Assembly: GCA_016703745.1 (NCBI GenBank)
Contig: JADJBK010000006.1
Location: 1,984,001-2,048,000, forward strand
Direction: 5' to 3'
DNA length: 64,000 nucleotides
DNA from: Nitrosomonas sp.
GTDB taxonomy: Bacteria > Pseudomonadota > Gammaproteobacteria > Burkholderiales > Nitrosomonadaceae
Shown: in pieces, positions 10,001 through 18,442 of the stretch
How positions within the stretch are numbered: position 1 is the first letter of the stretch
How the letters are laid out: each line of letters starts with the position of its first letter
Program-made: the position numbers and the translations under genes
The notes under the pieces: generated by a model
Seen by the model: the letters and a program-made list of their open reading frames with translations, nothing else
What the model was told of the DNA's origin: nothing
Database searches by the model: none

Positions 10001-10115
10001 GGTAACATTGTCACTGACGGCAGGGTTGACTTTCGGTATGCTCGCCACCCTGCTGCTGGTACCAGTGAGCTATGCTGTGCTGGCAGACATCCAGGCACGT
10101 TTTGGGGGGCGTTAA
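7008..10115 (+). CDS. RND multidrug-efflux-type inner-membrane pump
   Basis: This proton-driven pump of the AcrB-like RND superfamily has 1035 residues, a full-length protein with twelve predicted helices and two large periplasmic loops. The start is GTG 7008, overlapping the adaptor stop. The fourth helix carries the proton-relay pair in LATGVLVDDAIIVSERIH, equivalent to the two aspartates of AcrB. The second half repeats the fold with GMIAASGIVVNDSVVLLHF. It works with the adaptor and lipoprotein just upstream. No regulator gene is adjacent. The sequence resembles HAE-type drug pumps more than heavy-metal pumps, but the substrate cannot be read from the sequence. Confidence 0.9.
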   Translation: MSDSRTSGILAWFAANPIAANLLMVIVLLGGMISLLEMDRQAFPRFSPPWVTLTALYPGAGSAEVEEGVCIPIEEVIHDLTGIKQIKTMATEGKCELRVQIEQGHDMQSFVSAVRARTQSLRNLPKAVERIEIDDVGWETPAITVVLRGHVDKLLLRQLAEQVRDELGMLAGVKRAWLWNKVAYEIAVEIPAARLRQHQLTLNEVAEAIRRGSLDLPGGELKAESGGFQLRSRYTAYDRARLLDLVVRTHSDGSVLRLGELALITDGFADQRFDNTSDGIPSESISVVPRHNLVEVAEVVKEHIAELKRQLPDGIEVIIRRDNARSFNELLDRLLAIGMSGFLLVLLVLVLFLDTHTAFWTAAGVVFSFFGAFWLLPAVGVNLNMLSLFGLVLATGVLVDDAIIVSERIHTIQQRGGSALRGAIQGVRDVAVPVTLGVGIALIAFLPGFFVTPSWATQFMKPVAAVMLLTLVFSLFESLLILPAHLAEAPAASSDKNPKTGWLARVRATLNARLMAFVTDRYRPLLQHAIHWHHATLAAFIAALLIGYAVVEGGYVGVKLEEDVSYSEFHVHLQPPPGTPYAEIQQRVQQFLDALDAVEQELNPEPTPELPKLIEGIEVVLDEVDPMIYVEFTTPARQRFHIREIIKSWYKHIGDIGDFRPDFHTPTEKELIDLEIELRAQDPATLNAAADAIKEKILDYPGIAYLNDSRKPGKPELRLRLRPEGERLGLHLRDMAEQVRQGYLGEEAQRFIRHRAEVKIQVRHPIDERRSIEHLLAMPVRLANGDQAPLRTLAEIDFAPGFGALQRADRMGVIALHVQLVKSPPVSARTIEQELTTELFPVLEQRYPGLEVSRGEAAEEADEIMQDLKRNTLIALAVIYLLLAVGFRSYLQPLLFLLAVPVAWLGAVFIHWVVGLNFSFQSLIGMIAASGIVVNDSVVLLHFIQRSRAQQTDSPLIELICAACMARFRPILLVALTSIAGFAPMLFETSEQAKFLVPVTLSLTAGLTFGMLATLLLVPVSYAVLADIQARFGGR

Positions 10116-10208
10116 CCGGGTGCGACAATTTGCCACATTCCCAAACAGCACTATTCCTACGATAATACGGTTTCAGTCGATTCTGACGAATATATTTTTG
10201 CACCGGAC

Positions 10209-10715
10209 ATGTCGCTACCGCATACGCTATTACTCACCGATTTCTACCACCTCTACCGCTCGCGCCTGATTGATAGCCTGGTTCGCCTGACCGGTTGTCG
10301 TGAAACTGCATCGGATCTGGCGCAGGATGCTTATATCCGGCTACTGACGCACTCGGATATCTCCGCCATTATCAATCTGCCTGCTTATCTTTTCGAGGTG
10401 GGGCACAATCTCGCCATGGATCTGCGGCGTAGTCCACTGGGCAGAGCAAAGTTTGTCCCGCTCGATGAAGATCTGCTGTGTCCCGCGCCCACGCCGGAGA
10501 AACTCGTAGAATTGCGCCAGCAGTGCCGCATTCTGCTCGATACCATTCTTTCGATACCGCCTGCCTGCCGCGATGTGTTTTTGCTGCGCAAGCTCGATGA
10601 GCTAAGTTACAGACAGATTGCCGCACGTCTGGAGATTTCAGAAAAAACGGTGCAGCGACGGCTAGTTCAGGCGATGCTGCACTGCCATCGCAACATGGGG
10701 CATCTGCTGACCTGA
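10209..10715 (+). CDS. fecI: FecI-like ECF sigma factor
   Basis: This extracytoplasmic-function sigma factor of the iron-starvation (FecI) class directs RNA polymerase to the TonB receptor gene of its own locus. At 168 residues it has region 2 (FYHLYRSRLIDSLVRLTG, then ASDLAQDAYIRLL) and region 4 with a helix-turn-helix (LSYRQIAARLEISEKTVQRR). The ATG at 10209 has only a weak upstream GGAC. The anti-sigma/regulator gene fecR and the receptor follow, the classic surface-signalling order. I see no clear Fur box in the short gap before it. The symbol indicates family membership, not a ferric-citrate specificity. Confidence 0.88.
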   Translation: MSLPHTLLLTDFYHLYRSRLIDSLVRLTGCRETASDLAQDAYIRLLTHSDISAIINLPAYLFEVGHNLAMDLRRSPLGRAKFVPLDEDLLCPAPTPEKLVELRQQCRILLDTILSIPPACRDVFLLRKLDELSYRQIAARLEISEKTVQRRLVQAMLHCHRNMGHLLT

Positions 10716-10755
10716 CCCCATCCATTTTTTGTTTCATCCCTCCCTCGTCCATTCC

Positions 10756-11736
10756 ATGCCCGTTTCTTCAATGCAGGAAAAATTGCTAAAACGGGCACTG
10801 GAATGGTTTTTTTTGCTGCAGTCGGAACACTGTAGCGATGAGGACAGACAACGTTTCGACCGTTGGTATCAGGCTAGCGAGGCTAATCGGGCCGCCTACC
10901 AGAATGCCGAAAAACTGTGGTCACAACTGGATCAACTCAAAAATGCAGCCGAACTTCCCGAGCTGTTCAGAACACGCCAGTCGCCCTACAAAAAAAGGGC
11001 GGTGCGTGCGCTTGGGATCAGCGTTCTATTGCTGGCTGCTTCTTTGTTGATTACAGCTGGCTGGAGCGAATATCAATCTGAAACACTGACTTATACTACC
11101 CGGCTTGGCGAGCGGCAGGAGATAATCCTGACTGACGGCAGCATGGTCAAACTCAATACAGATACTCGTCTACATGCCCGGATTTCGCTGTTATCGCGCA
11201 CGCTGCAACTGGAGCGGGGAGAAGTCTGGTTTGATGTCCAGCACGAATGGTTGAGACCATTTATCGTTGAAACTGGGAAACTGAAGATTCGCGACATCGG
11301 CACACAATTCAATGTTCGTCTGGGCAATATTGGCCTGCAAAGCGAAACGAGTACGGTAGCCGTGTTGCAGGGTGCGGTCGAAATCAATGGAGAACGTCTG
11401 GGCGAAGGGTATCAGCATACCTACCGGAGTTTTCCTGATGGCAATCGCCAGATCGTGCAGCAGGTTATTGATATCGAGCAAGTCGAAGCCTGGCAGCATG
11501 ATCGCCTGATCTTCCGCCAGACATCTCTGCATGATGTCGCCATTGAGCTGCAGCGCTACCACCCGATACGCTTTGTGTTTGCCGATACCGCCTTGGCGGA
11601 TAAAACCATCAGCGGCAGTTTCGCCGCCAATGATCTCGCCCTGTTTCTCGAGGGTCTTGAAAAAATCCTACCGGTCAAAGTAACGCAAATTCCCAGAGAG
11701 CAATTAATTCGACTGGACTGGCGAAAGACACGCTAG
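10756..11736 (+). CDS. fecR: FecR-like sigma-factor regulator
   Basis: This inner-membrane sensor transmits the signal from the TonB receptor to the FecI-like sigma factor. The frame is open from TTG 10729, but the ATG at 10756 (MPVSSMQEKLL) or 10771 is a better start. Order of parts: a cytoplasmic N-terminal domain (EWFFLLQSEHCSDEDRQRF, like DUF4880), one membrane helix (ALGISVLLLAASLLITAGW) near residue 90, the periplasmic FecR domain (LTDGSMVKLNTDTRL, then LERGEVWFDVQHE), and a short C-terminal STN-like part (LHDVAIELQRYHPIRFVFAD). About 326 residues is normal. Confidence 0.88.
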   Translation: MPVSSMQEKLLKRALEWFFLLQSEHCSDEDRQRFDRWYQASEANRAAYQNAEKLWSQLDQLKNAAELPELFRTRQSPYKKRAVRALGISVLLLAASLLITAGWSEYQSETLTYTTRLGERQEIILTDGSMVKLNTDTRLHARISLLSRTLQLERGEVWFDVQHEWLRPFIVETGKLKIRDIGTQFNVRLGNIGLQSETSTVAVLQGAVEINGERLGEGYQHTYRSFPDGNRQIVQQVIDIEQVEAWQHDRLIFRQTSLHDVAIELQRYHPIRFVFADTALADKTISGSFAANDLALFLEGLEKILPVKVTQIPREQLIRLDWRKTR

Positions 11737-11737
11737 C

Positions 11738-11923
11738 TCACAATACCAGCATGACCCAGATGGAACGCTGCTTAATCCGGGAGCCATCAACCAAAGCGAT
11801 CCATTTCCCATAGTTCACTCCGCTGTAGACGAGCCACAGGATTACGGCGCTTGCACAGACAAAACGAAAAAAATAATTGACCAGTTCATGATCCGTCTCT
11901 CGTCTTATCAGGTGAAGGGCAAA
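11738..11923 (-). other. Open minus-strand frame without a start codon
   Basis: Between fecR and the receptor, the minus strand stays open for 61 codons and reads like a membrane segment: RFVCASAVILWLVYSGVNYG followed by KWIALVDGSRIKQRSIW. It contains no ATG, GTG or TTG near its beginning. It could be the remnant of a small membrane gene, or chance. I do not recognise a family. Confidence 0.2.
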
Positions 11924-11964
11924 CTATATTGCTCATCGTTCATCCTCGACTCTGGAGAAAAATT

Positions 11965-14358
11965 ATGCTGCCTCTGCTTCAAATTGTATTGCCCGTTTTA
12001 CTGCTGTCATGGCTAACCAATCCTGTTCATGCGCAATCAACCTATTCATTTGATTTGCCCGCGCAACCGCTGTCCGTTACCCTGGACAATCTGGCCCAGG
12101 CCACGCAGACCAAGCTGCTTTATGCTGACAAAGCGGTGAAGGGCTTGACCGCCGCTCCGATTAAAGGACGGTATACCGTCGCGCAAGCACTCGACCAGGT
12201 GCTGGACAAACGCCGACTGGATTATGATCTGGTGGATAACAGCCTGATCGTGATCAAGCAGAAAAATTCGGAGCCGACCCCGTTGCCCGAGATTACGGTG
12301 ACGAGTCCGATGGAACCGGATTCACTCTACAACACGAGCTACAAACGCGCTAATGCCAGCACGGCAACCAAGACCGATACGCCTATTATGGAAACGCCTT
12401 TTTCTATCCAGATCGTTCCGCGTCAGGTACTGCAAGACCGGCAGTCATTCAGGCTTGAAGACGCTTTGCGAAATGTCAGTGGCGTGTCCTTTCTTTCTCC
12501 AAGCACATTACCGCAAGATTCATCCGTCATTCGTGGATTCAGCACTAGCTCAACTTATCGCAACGGTGTTTTTTTTCCACTTAATAACTTCATTGAAATG
12601 GCCAACGTGGAGCGAGTAGAAGTACTGAAAGGCCCGGGTTCCATCCTGTTTGGCCGTGCTGATCCCGGGGGTATCATCAATACTGTCACCAAGCAGCCAT
12701 TAGCAACACCTTATTATTCTTTGCAACAGCAGGCAGGCAGCTTTGATTTTTATCGTACTGCAGTGGATGCGACTGGCCCATTGACAGCAAATGGTGCCCT
12801 GCTTTACCGGATGAATCTGTCCTATGAGAATTCCGGATCATTTCAGGATGCAGCTGCACATCGGAAAACAGTCTTTTTCTCACCGGTTGTGAGATGGAAT
12901 ATCAGCCCACAAACACAGATCACAGCCGAGATGGAGTACCTGTCCTTCAATACTCCACAGCTCGGAGGAATTCCAATATTGGGAAACCGGCCAGCGCCGC
13001 TTCCTCGTAATGCGGTATCTCATGAGCCTCATTTCAACAAATGGGCGGGAGATCGTTATTTTGGTGGTATCAACTGGTCTCATCAGCTCAATGAAAACTG
13101 GCAGATCAGTAACCGGCTTTCTATTCATCATTACGATATCAGGCAGAACAAAGGTGTTTTTCCTTTTTCAGTCGCCACGCCAGATGGCGATATTGATCGA
13201 TACGCAGTGTCTGCGCCATTTCGTCAAACCGATTATCAGAGCATGTTGAATCTCACCGGCAATATCACCACCGGCATGCTGGAGCATAAGCTACTGTTTG
13301 GGTACGATTATTATTATCAGGATTTTTTCCAGGCGAGCAGCATTTGTTGCCCATCCGACCCTGAACCATTCAATATTTTTAATCGCACTTTTTTGACTGT
13401 GCCACCAGATTCGATTGTCAATCCCAATCCGAATGATGTTTTTGGTAAAGCCGAAAGCACCACATCATGGCATGGCGCCTATTTCCAGGATCAGGTCAAA
13501 TTGCCTTTCAACCTGCATGCCATGGGCGGTTTTCGTTACGACTATGCAACCAGCCGCGATAAAGTTGCTAATGAAACTACCGGAAAGGACGATCGCTTCT
13601 CTCCGCGCGGTGGTTTATTATGGCGGCCTGTAGAATGGTTATCGCTTTACGGCAGTTACACCGAGAATTTTGGCGTGTCCAATGGTATCGATTCAAATCG
13701 CAGAAAGCTGCCACCCGAAACCGCACAACAATGGGAAACCGGATTAAAAACCGAATTTTTTGGCGGGCGCCTGCGATCCACTTTCTCTTATTTTGAATTA
13801 ACCAAACAGGGTATCGCGGTACCCGATCCCGGCAACCCTCGTTTCTCCAGAGCCATTGGTGAAGCAGAAACCCAGGGCATTGAATTAGATGTAGCCGGCG
13901 AAATATTGCCGGGATGGAATATCATTGCTACTTATAGCCATTTGCCATTTGCCAAAATAACTAAGGATCATGCATCGGTTTTTGATGAGAACGGAGACCC
14001 TGTCAGCACCAACTCAGGTAACGAAGGCAACCGCCTGCCGTTTGCTGCAAAACACATGGGCAGTTTGTGGAACACCTATGAATTTCGAAACGAGCTGCTG
14101 CGTGGGTTAAAGATTGGTGGTGGCATTTAGGCTACAGGAGAACGACAATCCAACGCAGAGAATATTGCGCAGTTACCCACATTTGTTATAGGCAATCTGA
14201 TGGCCAGCTATCAGTTCAAAATGCGGCTGATGCGAATAACCGCTCAACTTAATATCCACAACGTATCTGATGAAAAATACTTTGAGAATGGCACTTCCTT
14301 TTCTGCACTGTATGGCGCACCGCGTACCTTTACGGGTATGCTAAGAATTGAACATTAG
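11965..14358 (+). pseudogene. TonB-dependent siderophore receptor interrupted by an amber codon
   Basis: This is a FecA/FpvA-type transducing receptor. The start at ATG 11965 is preceded by GGAG at 11953. A signal peptide ends near VHAQS, and an STN signalling domain (FDLPAQPLSVTLDNLAQATQ through DYDLVDNSLIVIKQ) is followed by a possible TonB box (EITVTSP), a plug (ETPFSIQIVPRQVLQD, GFSTSSTYRNG, RVEVLKGPGSILFG) and a beta barrel. At 14128-14130 an in-frame TAG ends translation after 721 codons. The same frame continues for 75 codons (ATGERQSNAENIAQLP to FTGMLRIEH) to TAG 14356-14358 and matches the normal end of the family. One nonsense change thus removes the last barrel strands. The fecI and fecR genes upstream are intact. 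Confidence 0.88.
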
Positions 14359-14523
14359 GAGCCGTGAAGAAATAATTATGGACAACTCCTTAGCATGTCG
14401 GACTTAAGACTTGCTTGATGCGCCTATGAGATAGTGGTGCATATTCTGTATTTTGGCAGGTATGCCTGCGTGTCCCTCATATCCATTTGACCCGTATCTG
14501 TAACGTAAAGTCCAGGAAGCTGC

Positions 14524-15825
14524 ATGCGTCACTCTCTGATTCAGTTACACCGCTATGCCGGTCTGCTATTGGCGCCGTTTCTGGTGGTTGTCGGATTAAC
14601 CGGCAGCCTGCTGGCATTTCATGATGAAATGGATCGCTGGTTGAATCCGGATTTATTAACGGTGCCGGTACCGGATTCAGTAGATGCCGCTCCTGCATTT
14701 GATTTATTTACACTGCATGAGCAGATCGGGCAGCGGGAGCCCCGAGCGCAGATCGACATAATCCGATTGCGACATGAAGCGGACAAAGTCTGGCACTTTT
14801 CCTTGCGGCCGCGTATCGATCCGGAAACGGGGAAACCATTCGAACTGCCATATACCGAGCTCTATATCAACCCTTATACCGGTGAGTCGACCGGTACACG
14901 CGTCTGGGGAGAGGCATCGCTCGCCAAAGAAAATATCATGCCATTTCTGTTCCGACTACACTATTCGCTGGCGATGCCGGAGCATCTTTTGATGTTTGGT
15001 GTCTATATTTTGGGAATAGCCGCGCTGCTCTGGTTTTTCGACTGTCTCACCGGATTTTATCTGACACTGCCTCCCGGAAAGAAACCGTTCAGCCCTGCCG
15101 ATGTACAATCGAATCAACGGCAACAACACGCCTATTATTTCTGGCGGCGCTGGAAATCCGCCTGGCAGATCAAAGCCGGCCGTTTCAATTACGATCTACA
15201 CCGCGCCGGCGGTTTATGGCTATGGCCGATGCTGCTGGTCATGGCCTGGTCATCAGTAGCCTTTAATCTGCATGCGGTTTATCAGCCAGTCATGAGTACG
15301 ATACTGAATAAGCGTAATCTGGATGCAGCATTACCAACACGGGAAAATCCAGTTGAAACGCCCCGAGTGAACATGCGCACAGCACAGATACTTGGACGAT
15401 CGATCATCGATGCGGTTTCGAAGCAACAAGGCTTTACGGTAGAACACGAAACATTCCTGCTTCTCGACCGGGAACGCGGTGTCTATTTTTATCACGTCAA
15501 AACCGATCAGGAGCTGGGTGGTAAATACGGCGAAACAGTCGTCGCGCTGGATGCTGACACAGGCACATTAAAGCTGCTCATCACACTGAATGACGATTCT
15601 GTCGGTGATGTTGTTCACCGCTGGATTACCTGGCTGCATACCGCGCGGGTTTTCGGCCTGCCGATGCAGATTCTGATCTGCATGACGGGCCTGATCGTTG
15701 TAACGCTTTCCATAACCGGCGCTGTCATCTGGTGGCGCAAAAGGGCTTCCGGGCGGCGGCATCAGGCAAAACTGAAATCTCGGTTTTCCAGAGAATCGGG
15801 AACCACGCACAAGTTAAAATCATAA
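14524..15825 (+). CDS. PepSY-associated transmembrane protein of the iron locus
   Basis: This 433-residue inner-membrane protein is of the PepSY/PiuB family, often found beside siderophore receptors and thought to assist reductive release or uptake of iron. It begins LHRYAGLLLAPFLVVVGLTGS, a helix with a conserved histidine, and has PepSY-type periplasmic stretches (YTELYINPYTGESTGTRVW; GETVVALDADTGTLKLL). Further helices come near FLFRLHYSLAMPEHLLMFG, LHRAGGLWLWPMLLVMAW and IVVTLSITGAVIWW. It follows the damaged receptor by 165 bases with no other gene between. A decayed paralogue sits at 4095. The precise biochemical role is not established for the family. Confidence 0.85.
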   Translation: MRHSLIQLHRYAGLLLAPFLVVVGLTGSLLAFHDEMDRWLNPDLLTVPVPDSVDAAPAFDLFTLHEQIGQREPRAQIDIIRLRHEADKVWHFSLRPRIDPETGKPFELPYTELYINPYTGESTGTRVWGEASLAKENIMPFLFRLHYSLAMPEHLLMFGVYILGIAALLWFFDCLTGFYLTLPPGKKPFSPADVQSNQRQQHAYYFWRRWKSAWQIKAGRFNYDLHRAGGLWLWPMLLVMAWSSVAFNLHAVYQPVMSTILNKRNLDAALPTRENPVETPRVNMRTAQILGRSIIDAVSKQQGFTVEHETFLLLDRERGVYFYHVKTDQELGGKYGETVVALDADTGTLKLLITLNDDSVGDVVHRWITWLHTARVFGLPMQILICMTGLIVVTLSITGAVIWWRKRASGRRHQAKLKSRFSRESGTTHKLKS

Positions 15826-16011
15826 GACCTGTAATCGCCGCCACCGCACAGGATTACTGACTACCGGATTGAATCGCATCCACCCTCGCAATTTTCTTTG
15901 ATGCACTCAAACGTGGCTCTGAAATCCAAAAAATCAGGTAACTCTGCCTGGAAAAGCAAAAATTGCTCCCACGATCGATCTCTTGGTGAATTCCATTATT
16001 TCCGGCTAATT
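15826..16011. other. Start of the gene-free stretch between PepSY gene and yebC
   Basis: The gap from 15826 to 16576 has no intact gene. It holds the transposase remnant at 16012-16335, the second copy of the short repeat at about 16389-16494, and plain AT-rich DNA. I see nothing convincing in 15826-16011 itself. Confidence 0.6.
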
Positions 16012-16335
16012 CTACTTTGTCAGATTACTCCAAAGCCATTTCCGTCGGGTGGAAGACTGTTTGGCACTGAGTCTCCTCTGATGCCGCTTATGAATAATTT
16101 CAGCCAGCTCTTCGGCCGTAAGCTGCCTTCGAGGCAGCATATACTTGCTTTGATAATGCTGACATTCCTCAGGTATTGCGACCTTATCGCAGCGATCCGT
16201 ATCGCTCACCCAATGTTCCGGCAAATACAGGCGTGCATCAATCAAACTGGCCATGCCGTTCTGGCACAAGCTGGCAAACACGCCCACCTGACAGTTGTCC
16301 ACCTTGCCATCCGGGTGGCTGATTTTAGAGGCATT
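16012..16335 (-). pseudogene. Transposase remnant, IS701 type, internally deleted
   Basis: Reading the minus strand, the frame gives GKVDNCQVGVFASLC then ASLIDARLYLPEHW. This is the region around the second catalytic part of IS701-family DDE transposases (known pattern GxIxNCQxGVF and LIDRELYLPxxW). It joins directly to LPRRQLTAEELAEIIHKRH, which resembles the C-terminal region of the same family, so the middle appears deleted. The N-terminal portion is missing because a stop lies upstream in frame. No clear terminal inverted repeats remain. The ORF on the opposite strand here (15898-16422) is only its mirror. Confidence 0.65.
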
Positions 16336-16388
16336 AACAATCTTGAGGTTTCGTTACCTTGCATAACTAAAAAAACGCTATACCGCCA

Positions 16389-16494
16389 GATTTTGGCTTT
16401 AAAAGTTCAGGGTGTTAAATAAAATAAGGCAAGAATAAAAAATACTGACGCGAGACATGGACAGGCAAGGAGACATGGATTTTTAGAGGTGCCC
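16389..16494. repeat. Diverged second copy of the MITE-like element
   Basis: Read on the minus strand, the right end begins GGGCACCTCTAAAAATCCAT, matching the left end of the 3654 element (GGGCATCTCTAAAA then TCCAT). The other side shares TTCAG-GTGTTAAA followed by AAGGCA and an A-rich block with the reverse complement of the 3654 copy. The inner terminal repeat has decayed (GGCTTTAAAAG replaces the expected sequence). Two copies in one window suggest a dispersed genomic family. Confidence 0.55.
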
Positions 16495-16576
16495 TATCGT
16501 GATATCCAGACATATTCTTTATACAATGCTTGACGGATGGTAGCATTATCCTTTTTTACAAAAACCGAGGAAACTG

Positions 16577-17308
16577 ATGGCCGGTCATAGCAAATGGGCG
16601 AATATCAAGCATAAAAAAGCCGCACAGGATGCCAAGCGTGGAAAAATATTTACTCGCTTGATCAAGGAAATCACAATCGCAGCGCGACTCGGCGGAGGAG
16701 ATATCAGCAGCAATCCACGATTACGGCTGGCAGTGGACAAGGCCTACGAGCACAACATGCCTAAGGACAACGTTGAGCGCGCGATCAAGCGTGGTTGTGG
16801 CGAACTCGAAGGTGTCAGCTATGAAGAGATACGTTATGAAGGCTATGGGATCGCTGGTGCGGCAGTCATAGTGGATTGCATGACGGATAATCGCGTCAGA
16901 ACCGTGGCGGATGTGCGTCATGCCTTTACCAAGCATGGCGGTAATCTTGGTACGGATGGCTCGGTTGCCTATTTGTTCAAGCATTGTGGCCAGCTTTTAT
17001 TCGCACCAGGTACGGACGAGTCGAAATTGTTCGACGTGGCACTGGATGCTGGTGCGGAAGATGTTGTCACTCACGATGATGGCAGCATCGAAGTAGCAAC
17101 CGACCCAATCATGTTTGCCGCCATTAAGGAAAAAATCGACCACTCGGGTCTCAAGGCGGAGCTGGCAGAAGTTACCTGGAAACCTGACACTGAAATTGCA
17201 TTGACCGGTGATAACGCAATTAAAATGCAGAAGCTGCTGGATGCTCTTGAAGATATTGATGATGTTCAGAATATTTATACCAATGCCGTAATGGACGACG
17301 AAATCTAA
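16577..17308 (+). CDS. yebC: YebC/PmpR family regulator or translation factor
   Basis: The protein has 243 residues and opens with the family signature MAGHSKWANIKHKKAAQDAKRG written as MAGHSKW then ANIKHKKAAQD. It continues with the conserved PKDNVERAIKRG segment and EIRYEGYGIAGAAVIVDC. YebC proteins were long annotated as DNA-binding regulators, and some family members have more recently been tied to translation of difficult peptide stretches. It lies immediately ahead of ruvC (16-base gap), a common arrangement with ruvCAB, so it probably shares a transcript with the Holliday-junction genes. Confidence 0.95.
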   Translation: MAGHSKWANIKHKKAAQDAKRGKIFTRLIKEITIAARLGGGDISSNPRLRLAVDKAYEHNMPKDNVERAIKRGCGELEGVSYEEIRYEGYGIAGAAVIVDCMTDNRVRTVADVRHAFTKHGGNLGTDGSVAYLFKHCGQLLFAPGTDESKLFDVALDAGAEDVVTHDDGSIEVATDPIMFAAIKEKIDHSGLKAELAEVTWKPDTEIALTGDNAIKMQKLLDALEDIDDVQNIYTNAVMDDEI

Positions 17309-17324
17309 CCTAATCGGAGCAAGT

Positions 17325-17849
17325 ATTCGTATCCTTGGTATTGACCCTGGTTTGCGCATTACGGGTTTTGGCGTAATCGATTATATTGACGGACAAATCG
17401 TCTATATAGGCAGTGGCTGCGTAACGACCACGGGCACCTCGCTGCCACAGCGCCTGAAAGTTATTCTTGATGGACTGGATGAAATCATCCGGAAATATTG
17501 CCCCGAACAGGTAGCTGTTGAACAGGTATTTGTTAATATCAACCCACAGTCAACCTTATTGCTTGGTCAGGCGCGTGGAGCAGCAATCTGCGCTGCAGTA
17601 CAGCACGAATTATCCGTAGCAGAATATACCGCCCTGCAAATTAAACAGGCCGTCGTTGGTAATGGCCATGCCCACAAGGAGCAAGTTCAAGAAATGGTGA
17701 TGCGTCTACTGGAACTGACCGGGCGACCTCGCCCTGATGCGGCTGATGCTCTGGCATGTGCGATTTGTCATGCTCATGGCAGCACCAACCTTGCTGGCAG
17801 TGCGCTATCGCTCCGATCTCCCCGCATGAGGCGAGGTAGACGTTCATGA
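17325..17849 (+). CDS. ruvC: Holliday-junction resolvase RuvC, apparent ATT start
   Basis: RuvC is the endonuclease that resolves Holliday junctions after RuvAB branch migration. The conserved N-terminus RILGIDPGLRITGFGVID is fully encoded and includes catalytic Asp7 in IDPG. The acidic residue in VAVEQVFVN and the late pair in RPDAADALACAICH complete the active site. There is no ATG, GTG or TTG before this sequence: codons run upstream through AGT, GCA and CGG. The codon at 17325-17327 is ATT, preceded by GGAG at 17316-17319, so ATT is the probable initiator. The first ordinary start (TTG 17352) would delete Asp7. The 3' end overlaps ruvA by ATGA. Confidence 0.9.
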   Translation: MRILGIDPGLRITGFGVIDYIDGQIVYIGSGCVTTTGTSLPQRLKVILDGLDEIIRKYCPEQVAVEQVFVNINPQSTLLLGQARGAAICAAVQHELSVAEYTALQIKQAVVGNGHAHKEQVQEMVMRLLELTGRPRPDAADALACAICHAHGSTNLAGSALSLRSPRMRRGRRS

Positions 17850-18430
17850 TTGGACGCATAAGTGGCTTGCTGCTTGAAAAACATCCGCCATTGGTGTTGG
17901 TCGATGTACAAGGCGTGGGTTACGAGATCAATGTACCGATGAGTACATTGTGCCAATTGCCTGCGATTGGCGAAAAAATCACATTGCAGACACATTTGAT
18001 TGTGCGCGAAGATGCCCACATATTGTTTGGATTTGCGGCTGAAAGTGAGCGCGTTTTGTTCCGCCAATTGAACAAAATATCGGGCATCGGTGCCAGAACT
18101 GCATTGGCTATTTTGTCCGGGATGAGTGTTGCCGATCTGTGTCAGGCAGTTGCTCTGCAGGATGGCGCATGGCTGACCAGAATTCCCGGCATTGGCAAAA
18201 AGACCGCAGAGCGTTTATTACTGGAACTGCGTGATAAGCTTGATTCAAATCTAATTCAGCCTGATGTAACGACGATTTCACAAGGAATTGACAAGGACAT
18301 TCTCAACGCCCTGTTATCGCTGGGCTATAATGCCCGTGAGGCTAACATGGCAGTTAAGCAGTTGCCTGAGGCTGTCGCGGTATCTGATGGCATCATGCAG
18401 GCATTGCAGTATCTATCCAAACCCAAGTAA
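17846..18430 (+). CDS. ruvA: Holliday-junction branch-migration protein RuvA
   Basis: RuvA binds four-way junctions as a tetramer and loads the RuvB motor. The 194 residues show the N-terminal OB-fold (MIGRISGLLLEKHPPLVLVD), the helix-hairpin-helix motifs (LNKISGIGARTALAILSG and TRIPGIGKKTAERLLLEL) and a C-terminal domain III (DILNALLSLGYNAREANMAV) that contacts RuvB. The ATG overlaps the ruvC stop. The ruvB gene follows after 12 bases, so expression of the three is coupled. Confidence 0.97.
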   Translation: MIGRISGLLLEKHPPLVLVDVQGVGYEINVPMSTLCQLPAIGEKITLQTHLIVREDAHILFGFAAESERVLFRQLNKISGIGARTALAILSGMSVADLCQAVALQDGAWLTRIPGIGKKTAERLLLELRDKLDSNLIQPDVTTISQGIDKDILNALLSLGYNAREANMAVKQLPEAVAVSDGIMQALQYLSKPK

Positions 18431-18442
18431 TACAATCTGATC

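Noticed and set aside
15898..16422. 174-codon plus-strand ORF
   Set aside because: It is the mirror of the IS701-type transposase remnant on the minus strand; its own translation shows no domain.
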